From Cytophagales bacterium (lineage in GTDB: Bacteria; Bacteroidota; Bacteroidia; Cytophagales; VRUD01), in the NCBI GenBank assembly GCA_019456305.1, contig VRUD01000005.1:34204-85125 (forward strand): a stretch of 50,922 nt of DNA, read 5' to 3'. The notes beneath the pieces are model-generated. The model saw nothing but the letters and a program-made list of their open reading frames with translations. It searched no databases and was not told the origin of the DNA. Shown piece after piece: positions 45,691 to 50,922 of the stretch. Positions within the stretch are counted from its first letter, which is position 1; every line of letters starts with the position of its first letter. Made by a program: the position numbers and the translations under genes.

Positions 45691-45724
45691 GTAGAGACGC
45701 CCAATTTGGGCGTCTCTACGTGCC
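45686..45724. repeat. REP palindrome upstream of the RAYT
   Basis: A perfect 39-nt palindrome: GGCAC then GTAGAGACGCCCAA, a centre T, then the exact complement ending GTGCC. It lies 56 bp before the RAYT start. Confidence 0.92.
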
Positions 45725-45780
45725 AAACAATACGTGCCAAACCCAATTAACATACCAAACCAACACCACAACATATTTTA

Positions 45781-46440
45781 ATGGAAAAATTCAGAAACAA
45801 ATACCGGATACAATCCAATCGTATGCCAGGGTGGGATTATGCAAGAGGCGGCAAATATTATGTGACCATTTGCACCCGTAACCGGTTGTGTTATTTCGGG
45901 GATATTGTGAATGGAAAAATGATTTTAAATGAAATGGGTGAAATTGCCAATAAATATTGGCGTGAAATACCCGAACATTTCCATGATACATGGTTGGACG
46001 AATTTGTTGTGATGCCGAATCATATTCACGGGATTGTGGTGATGAAACGGTTGCATTTGAAAAATGTCGGGAATGATATGTACGGGAATGGTGATTTTGA
46101 CCGGAATGATGGAAATGACCGGAATGTTGGGAATGACCGGAATGTAGAGACGCCCAAATTGGGCGTCTCTACATTCCCATCGCACGAACCATTCCAATCA
46201 TACATACACCTGAAAACAAAAATCCCAAATTGGGAACCGGGTGCATTAGGTGTTATTATCAATCAATTCAAACGGATTTGCACCATACAATTCAATGAAC
46301 AAGGAAAGGATTGGTATGGTTGGCAACCCCGTTTCTATGACGAGATCATCCGCAATGATGAACGGTTAGCCGAAATTCTTAAATACATACGCAATAATCC
46401 CAAAAATTGGGATACAGACGATAAAAACCCGAAGACATAA
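45781..46440 (+). CDS. REP-associated tyrosine transposase (RAYT, Y1/HUH family)
   Basis: A single-stranded-DNA HUH endonuclease of 219 residues, related to IS200/IS605 TnpA. It begins RMPGWDYARGGKYYVTICT; the metal-binding HxH is VMPNHIHGIVV (H81, H83); the nucleophile is probably Y186 in WQPRFYDEIIRNDERL; the family tail is KYIRNNPKNW. Known RAYTs bind and process REP hairpins. Residues about 96-135 are foreign: GNDRN-type repeats from a GGAATGACC tract and then the translated REP palindrome (NVETPKLGVSTFPS). Whether the enzyme is still active with this insert is uncertain. Confidence 0.92.
   Translation: MEKFRNKYRIQSNRMPGWDYARGGKYYVTICTRNRLCYFGDIVNGKMILNEMGEIANKYWREIPEHFHDTWLDEFVVMPNHIHGIVVMKRLHLKNVGNDMYGNGDFDRNDGNDRNVGNDRNVETPKLGVSTFPSHEPFQSYIHLKTKIPNWEPGALGVIINQFKRICTIQFNEQGKDWYGWQPRFYDEIIRNDERLAEILKYIRNNPKNWDTDDKNPKT
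46139..46177. repeat. REP palindrome inside the RAYT coding region
   Basis: A perfect 39-nt palindrome: GGAAT then GTAGAGACGCCCAA, a centre A, and the exact complement ending ATTCC. The reading frame is kept. Confidence 0.92.
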
Positions 46441-46478
46441 AACCATGAAACCATGAAATAAAATTCGTATCATTCGTA

Positions 46479-46542
46479 TCCCGAGTAGAGACGCCCAAAT
46501 TGGGCGTCTCTACATGCCAAATTGGGCGTCTCTACTTCGGGA
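46479..46542. repeat. Compound REP between RAYT and hemL
   Basis: Outer TCCCGA / TTCGGGA clamps. It contains one full palindrome (46485-46513) and a second right half (46522-46535). It sits 38 bp after the RAYT stop and 12 bp after the convergent hemL stop, so it could also terminate both genes. Confidence 0.88.
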
Positions 46543-46554
46543 TTATTCGTTGAT

Positions 46555-47898
46555 TTAATGACCAATGACCAATTTCAAAGCCTCATAATTCGCCTCCAGA
46601 ATTTTCTCCACATGCTCATCTTCAATGGCGGCAGATACAAACAAACTTTCAAATTGCGAAGGCGCTAAATAGACGCCTCTTTTTAACATTTCGTGAAAAT
46701 ACCTGCCAAATAATTCCAGGTCTGATGTTTTTGCTGACTGGAAGTCTGTAACTTCTTTGTTTGTGAAGAATAAACTGAACATGGAGCCGATATGATTGAT
46801 TTGGAAATTGGCATCGGGTAGCAGTTTTTGCAAATTTTCTTTAATACCATTGACTAACTTGTCTGTTGTAGCCTGCAGCTTTGTATAAATATCAGGATTT
46901 GAATTCAGGGTATTCAGCATAGTTAGTCCGGCAGCCATTGCTACGGGATTTCCTGACAAAGTACCTGCCTGGTAAACCGGGCCTTCAGGTGCAATGTGAT
47001 CCATGATCTCTTTTTTTCCACCAAAAGCGCCAACAGGCATGCCGCCACCAATGATCTTGCCCAGGGTAGTAAGATCCGGTTTTATACCAAACAATTCCTG
47101 TGCACCACCTTTTGACAATCTGAAACCTGTCATCACCTCATCAAATATTAACAAAATACTGTTTTTATTACAAATGGCACGCAAACCCTGTAAAAAGCCA
47201 GACTTATCATAGTCATTGTCAGTAGGCGGGAGGGTTGGCAAAACGCACCCCATATTACCGGCAACAGGCTCAACAATAATTGCAGCAACTTTGTCCTGGT
47301 TGGCTGAAATAAGTTCTTCCACTGCTTTAAGGTCGTTGTAAGGAGCTATGAGTGTATCATTGGCTGTTCCCCGGGTTATACCAGCACTATCAGGAATACT
47401 TTTACTGCTGCTACTACTAATCGCCCCACTACCTGCCGCAATTAAAAAAGAGTCTCCATGGCCGTGATAGCAACCCTCAAATTTTATGATCTTTTCTTTT
47501 CCGGAAAAACCCCTTGCCAAACGTATTGCTGACATCGTGGCTTCTGTTCCCGAATTAACCATCCGCAATTTTTCAATGGAGGGAACCATGGAACAAATGA
47601 GCTCTGCAATTTCTGATTCTTTTTTTGTAGGTGTGCCAAAGGATAATGATCCTGAAACTGCTTTGTTCACAGCTTCTTCAATCAATTCGTGAGCATGGCC
47701 AAGTATCATCGGCCCCCAGGAGTTGATAAGGTCAATGTAGCGGTTATTATCCTCATCAATAAGGTATGCTCCTTTTGCTGATTTGATAAAAACAGGAATA
47801 CCTCCTACAGCTTTGAATGCCCTGACCGGAGAATTTACTCCGCCAGGAATAGTTTTTTTTGCTTTATCAAATAGCGATTTACTGGTATTCGAGTTCAA
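46555..47898 (-). CDS. hemL: Glutamate-1-semialdehyde 2,1-aminomutase
   Basis: PLP enzyme converting glutamate-1-semialdehyde to 5-aminolevulinate for tetrapyrrole synthesis. It has 447 residues. The family opening is KTIPGGVNSPVRAF; cofactor residues are D253 (LIFDEVMTGFR) and the Schiff-base lysine K281 (TTLGKIIGGGMP); NSGTEATMSAIRLAR is also present. The start is TTG at 47898: an in-frame TAA lies five codons upstream and there is no ATG before residue 64. The start region lies in ACTTGAAAAC-type repeat DNA, suggesting the original ATG was lost. Confidence 0.96.
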   Translation of the reverse strand: MNSNTSKSLFDKAKKTIPGGVNSPVRAFKAVGGIPVFIKSAKGAYLIDEDNNRYIDLINSWGPMILGHAHELIEEAVNKAVSGSLSFGTPTKKESEIAELICSMVPSIEKLRMVNSGTEATMSAIRLARGFSGKEKIIKFEGCYHGHGDSFLIAAGSGAISSSSSKSIPDSAGITRGTANDTLIAPYNDLKAVEELISANQDKVAAIIVEPVAGNMGCVLPTLPPTDNDYDKSGFLQGLRAICNKNSILLIFDEVMTGFRLSKGGAQELFGIKPDLTTLGKIIGGGMPVGAFGGKKEIMDHIAPEGPVYQAGTLSGNPVAMAAGLTMLNTLNSNPDIYTKLQATTDKLVNGIKENLQKLLPDANFQINHIGSMFSLFFTNKEVTDFQSAKTSDLELFGRYFHEMLKRGVYLAPSQFESLFVSAAIEDEHVEKILEANYEALKLVIGH

Positions 47899-47918
47899 GT
47901 TTTCAAGTGTTTAAGTTT

Positions 47919-47975
47919 TCAAGTGTTCATGTGTTAACTGAATTCTCCTGAACATACGAACACATGAACACTTGA
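47919..47975. repeat. 17-bp inverted repeat upstream of hemL
   Basis: TCAAGTGTTCATGTGTT (47919-47935) and AACACATGAACACTTGA (47959-47975) are perfect complements with a 23-bp loop. They are adjoined by TTTTCAAGTG repeats that reach the hemL start codon, and could regulate hemL. Confidence 0.8.
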
Positions 47976-48061
47976 GCACAATTATAATTCACCCTCTCCC
48001 CGATTCACCCATATTAGTGAAATTCTTAATTAGTGTAATTCGTGTAATTAGTGGTTTCAAA

Positions 48062-49885
48062 TCATTCTTCAGAGGCTGGATTGAGAAGCTCCAACCGAAA
48101 TTCATCATCAAACTTTAATATGGGTACGTATTGGTTATCATTTACCCATGAATAATCAAAACCCGGTAACAGAGCGCCTTTTGTATAGCCGGCAGTGTAT
48201 AAAGAATCCTGGAAGTAATTGCCGTAATCGTACAAAAGTTTGCCAAAGTTTAACATCAGCTCATAGCCCTTAAAGGCATATTTTGAGGGGTATCTATTGT
48301 TCTTGTTCAAATATTTATAGGTAAAAGTCTTTGTTTTATCATCATGAAGTCCCACATAATCAGGATAAATGAAATGGGTATTTCTGAGCTTTAGCTGGTC
48401 GTAGGATATTACTTCATGATCAAGCCAGTCTGACAGGGTGAATAAGGTAATTTGCGTATTACTTATTTCAAGAGCGCTCATGACAGATGCAGCAATTATC
48501 TGGTCTGCAGATGCTACAAAAATGTGTCCTCCATTGTTGTGGTTAATGTTTCCGATTATTTCTCTGATCTTCATTGCACTTTTGTTATTTACTTTTTCGA
48601 AGACGTTAATTACTACAGAGTCTTGTTCTAATAGTTCTTTATAAGTGTATGCCATAATGGAATCATTATTTGTGCTTCCATATATGATCACTGCAGTATC
48701 AGACATAAAATTATCAGAAGCATAATCTGCAGCAACCCTCGCTTGAGTTTCCGATGATGGTTCAAATAGAAAAGCATAAGGATTATTTTCTATAAGTATT
48801 GGATTATTTGACAAGGGATTAATAATGTTTATCTGGTATTGTTGCGCAAAATTCATAGCAGCCTGGCTTGTTGATCTATACAGCGGGCCAATGATCAAAT
48901 CCATCACTTTTATTTCATCCAGATTTAAAATTTCCACTAATTTATTTATGTCCTTCTCTGTATCATAAGCAAAAACATTAATATTTATCCCACTTTTGGC
49001 TAATGTATTAACAGCAAACAAGACGCCATCAAACAGGTCATATACGAATTGATTATTCGGATGCGGGTTATCATGATCAAGATTCGATAACTTAAAAGGG
49101 AACATCACAGCCACATTGTAGGATTCTTTATGAGCGCCTTTGCCAGATTCCCATAAATTAAAGTCTTGCCTGTCGAAATCATATTCCTGGATGAGGTACT
49201 CTAATAATATTTTATCCTCTCTATGTACAATAGACCAGGATAATTTATTGGCAAGAACACGTGCGAGTATCCGGTCGTCCATGTATTTTGCCTGTAGGGA
49301 TTTAAGAAAGTAGAGACGCCCAAATTGGGCGTCTCTACTTTCAACCTGATCCAAATAAAACCATTTCATTGAATTGATATCTTCAAGCAAATCTGATTTA
49401 AAATCACATTTATTAATAAATCTAATTGCTTTTTCGTATTGTTTCGTCTCTAAAAATACATTTGCTAAAAGATAATGTACTTCCCCGATCTTATTCCAGC
49501 GAGGATATTTTTTTATTAACATTGTAAGCTTTTGACTGGCCGTATCATATTTTTCTAATTTAAATGCAGAAAGCGCATAAAAATAATGAGCGTACGGAAC
49601 AAAAGGATTATCCTTAACATCCCTTGTCAGGAAATCAAATACTGCCATTGCAGGTTTATACTTCTCTGTTTTTAGCAACTGCTTACCGATGAGGTATTCA
49701 TCCTGTAATTCTCTGAGACTTTGAGAGAAACAGTTGACAGTAGGCAGTTGACAGTAGGCAATGAAGAAAAAAAATGCAATCCCGACTTGTAGAGACGTTG
49801 CATGCAACGTCTCTACAAGTCGGGATCTCCGTTGCACTCCGCCAGGCAGTTTGCAGTGAGCAATATGATAAATAATCTTTTTCAT
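48062..49885 (-). CDS. Exported TPR / periplasmic-binding-protein-like protein
   Basis: 607 residues from the ATG at 49885; an upstream start at 49945 is less likely. After the leader, TPR-like helices cover about 55-190 (ALSAFKLEKYDTASQKLTML). A Peripla_BP_6-like domain covers about 250-590 (VAMFPFKL, DLIIGPLYRSTSQAAMNFAQ, PLSNNPILIENNPYAFLFEP). Likely a periplasmic or lipoprotein ligand sensor; ligand unknown. Two palindromes lie in the coding region: 49306-49342, translated SRDAQFGRLYFLKS, and 49779-49826 within the leader. The leader's hydrophobic part (FFFFIAYCQLPTVNCFSQ) is heptamer-derived. A -7 TACTTTTG lies at 49901-49908 (complement). Confidence 0.82.
   Translation of the reverse strand: MKKIIYHIAHCKLPGGVQRRSRLVETLHATSLQVGIAFFFFIAYCQLPTVNCFSQSLRELQDEYLIGKQLLKTEKYKPAMAVFDFLTRDVKDNPFVPYAHYFYALSAFKLEKYDTASQKLTMLIKKYPRWNKIGEVHYLLANVFLETKQYEKAIRFINKCDFKSDLLEDINSMKWFYLDQVESRDAQFGRLYFLKSLQAKYMDDRILARVLANKLSWSIVHREDKILLEYLIQEYDFDRQDFNLWESGKGAHKESYNVAVMFPFKLSNLDHDNPHPNNQFVYDLFDGVLFAVNTLAKSGININVFAYDTEKDINKLVEILNLDEIKVMDLIIGPLYRSTSQAAMNFAQQYQINIINPLSNNPILIENNPYAFLFEPSSETQARVAADYASDNFMSDTAVIIYGSTNNDSIMAYTYKELLEQDSVVINVFEKVNNKSAMKIREIIGNINHNNGGHIFVASADQIIAASVMSALEISNTQITLFTLSDWLDHEVISYDQLKLRNTHFIYPDYVGLHDDKTKTFTYKYLNKNNRYPSKYAFKGYELMLNFGKLLYDYGNYFQDSLYTAGYTKGALLPGFDYSWVNDNQYVPILKFDDEFRLELLNPASEE
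49306..49342. repeat. REP palindrome inside the binding-protein gene
   Basis: A perfect palindrome: GAAA then GTAGAGACGCCCAA, a centre A, and the complement ending TTTC. The frame is preserved. Confidence 0.92.
49779..49826. repeat. 48-bp perfect palindrome inside a signal-peptide region
   Basis: The 24-nt arms are ATCCCGACTT plus GTAGAGACGTTGCA and their exact complement. The inner core is a sister of the RAYT-linked REP; the outer ATCCCGACTT / AAGTCGGGAT equals another short palindrome found alone at 32333-32349. Confidence 0.93.
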
Positions 49886-49900
49886 AATTGATAGAACCGG

Positions 49901-49908
49901 CAAAAGTA
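49901..49908 (-). promoter_or_regulatory. -7 element for the binding-protein gene
   Basis: Minus-strand TACTTTTG matches TAnnTTTG, 15 bp before the ATG at 49885. No matching -33 element at the standard distance. Confidence 0.4.
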
Positions 49909-49970
49909 CAAGAAGACTTTGAAAAATATGAAATTTATACCACAAAATCTCTAAAACCCACTAAAGAAAT

Positions 49971-50050
<80 letters not shown>

Positions 50051-50244
50051 TTTCGTGTTTTAGTGGCGATATTTTTTTCTTTTAATAAAAATGATTTAAC
50101 TTTGTGCCCTAAAAAAAACCTTGCCACAAAGACACGAAGACACAAAGTTTATTTTAAAAAAATCCCCGCCTGCTATACTAAAGCCTTACAGGTGGCGGGC
50201 AGGTGTGCAATCTGTGTAATCTGTGCAACTAAATTATTACAATT

Positions 50245-50922
50245 ATGAAAACTATTAAAAAAACTCAAAAAATGGTTTACCCTGTGAAATCTCTTTTATT
50301 TAACAGGGCAAAATCTGCAATAGTTGCAGTATCTATTATTGCCTACTGCCTACTGCATACTGCCAACTGTTTTTCCCAGGCTCCCCAGGGCTTCAATTAC
50401 CAGGGCGTGGCACGAGACTCTGCCGGGAATCTTTTAACTGCTCAAAATCTCGGACTACAGATCAGTATTCTTCAAACAACCCCTGCAGGTACGGTAGTTT
50501 ACAAAGAAACACACAACACCACCTCAGACGCCCACGGGGTATTTGACCTTGTGATAGGCAGCGGCACAGTGGTGTCCGGCACTTTTTCAGTCATTGACTG
50601 GGGCATCGACAGCTATTTTGCAAAAATAGAGATGGACGAAACAGGCGGTACCAGCTACCAGCTCATGGGCACGATGCAGCTCATCTCAGTGCCGTATGCT
50701 TTGTATGCAGAAAAAACCGGCAATATTAACGATGCCGATGCCGACAGCACCAATGAATTGCAGGCTTTATCAATATCAAACGACACTTTATCTATAAGCA
50801 ATGGCAATGCTGTTGTTCTAACTGATAATGTAAATGATGCCGATGCCGACCCGACCAATGAATTACAAAATTTTTCAATATCAGGGGATACATTATTTAT
50901 TAGTAATTCAAATTTTGTGATA
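50245..50922 (+). CDS. Exported tail-fibre-like protein, 3' end outside the window
   Basis: Open from the ATG at 50245 to the window end (226 codons seen). The leader is MKTIKKTQKMVYPVKSLLFN, then AIVAVSIIAYCLLHTANCFS. Mature sequence APQGFNYQGVARDSAGNLLT, VVYKETHNTTSDAHGVFDLV and YQLMGTMQLISVPYALYAEK is the standard opening of large Bacteroidota fibre-like surface proteins. NDADADSTNELQ repeats follow. MVYPVKSLLFNRAKS in the leader is a translated hairpin repeat (50279-50309), and AYCLLHTANC is heptamer-derived. Confidence 0.85.
   Translation, partial: MKTIKKTQKMVYPVKSLLFNRAKSAIVAVSIIAYCLLHTANCFSQAPQGFNYQGVARDSAGNLLTAQNLGLQISILQTTPAGTVVYKETHNTTSDAHGVFDLVIGSGTVVSGTFSVIDWGIDSYFAKIEMDETGGTSYQLMGTMQLISVPYALYAEKTGNINDADADSTNELQALSISNDTLSISNGNAVVLTDNVNDADADPTNELQNFSISGDTLFISNSNFVI
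50279..50309. repeat. ACCCNGTGAAAT-family hairpin inside a leader peptide
   Basis: ACCCTGTGAAATCTCTTTTA then TTTAACAGGGC. It is the same element as 34771-34801, with the stem pair changed on both sides (A-T to T-A). Confidence 0.75.

Noticed and set aside
45541..46262. Minus-strand frames rich in IPVIPNIP repeats around the RAYT
   Set aside because: They are translations of the GGAATGACC tract and the palindromes on the opposite strand, not genes.

Overview
The window is AT-rich DNA from a member of the Bacteroidota, probably an uncultured lineage. The evidence is: many exported proteins ending in type A C-terminal sorting domains of the type IX secretion system (T9SS); a PorP/SprF-family protein; SprB, SBBP, FISUMP and PKD repeat proteins typical of this phylum; and promoters of the form TTTG-N19-TAnnTTTG. 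Shine-Dalgarno sites are weak or absent.

Layout. 1-640 holds two tandem copies of a small coiled-coil membrane protein, one cut by the window edge and the other frameshifted. 657-2756 is a T9SS-exported M43 metalloprotease. 3049-4421 is an mrp-nfu Fe-S pair with a clear promoter. 4624-16740 is a run of very large T9SS adhesin or protease-like proteins that includes a truncated duplicate. 16840-24023 contains dnaG, three glycosyltransferases and ribBA. 24397-28367 holds a TPR membrane protein and two lipoproteins. 28474-30775 is an accessory patch with a TPR gene remnant, a DUF559 nuclease and a DUF4143 ATPase. 30980-36035 has a lipoprotein, a repeat protein, surE and porP/sprF. 36076-41011 is a minus-strand block of four envelope genes. 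41410-43610 holds tsaC and a CCA-adding enzyme. 43730-50922 contains a GT-C transferase, a broken radical SAM gene, a REP-associated tyrosine transposase (RAYT), hemL, a periplasmic-binding-like protein and the start of an exported protein.

The most unusual aspect is the repeat landscape. (i) A RAYT gene is flanked on both sides, and interrupted inside its own coding region, by a palindrome with arms GTAGAGACGCCCAA. Further copies lie at dnaG and inside a signal-peptide gene, and they often sit at the centre of longer, locus-specific palindromes. (ii) Short tandem arrays of 7-11 bp units, often in inverted pairs, bracket two remnants of four-helix-bundle (S23/IVP-like) genes. They also run into genes, supplying stop codons, the hemL start region, in-frame inserts, and the hydrophobic core of three signal peptides (AYCLLPTANC-like). 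(iii) A DUF559 nuclease lies between two palindromes of one family, and a DUF4143 ATPase is bracketed by direct repeats of about 95 bp.

All family assignments come from reading motifs by eye; no database search was run. I saw no tRNA, rRNA or CRISPR.
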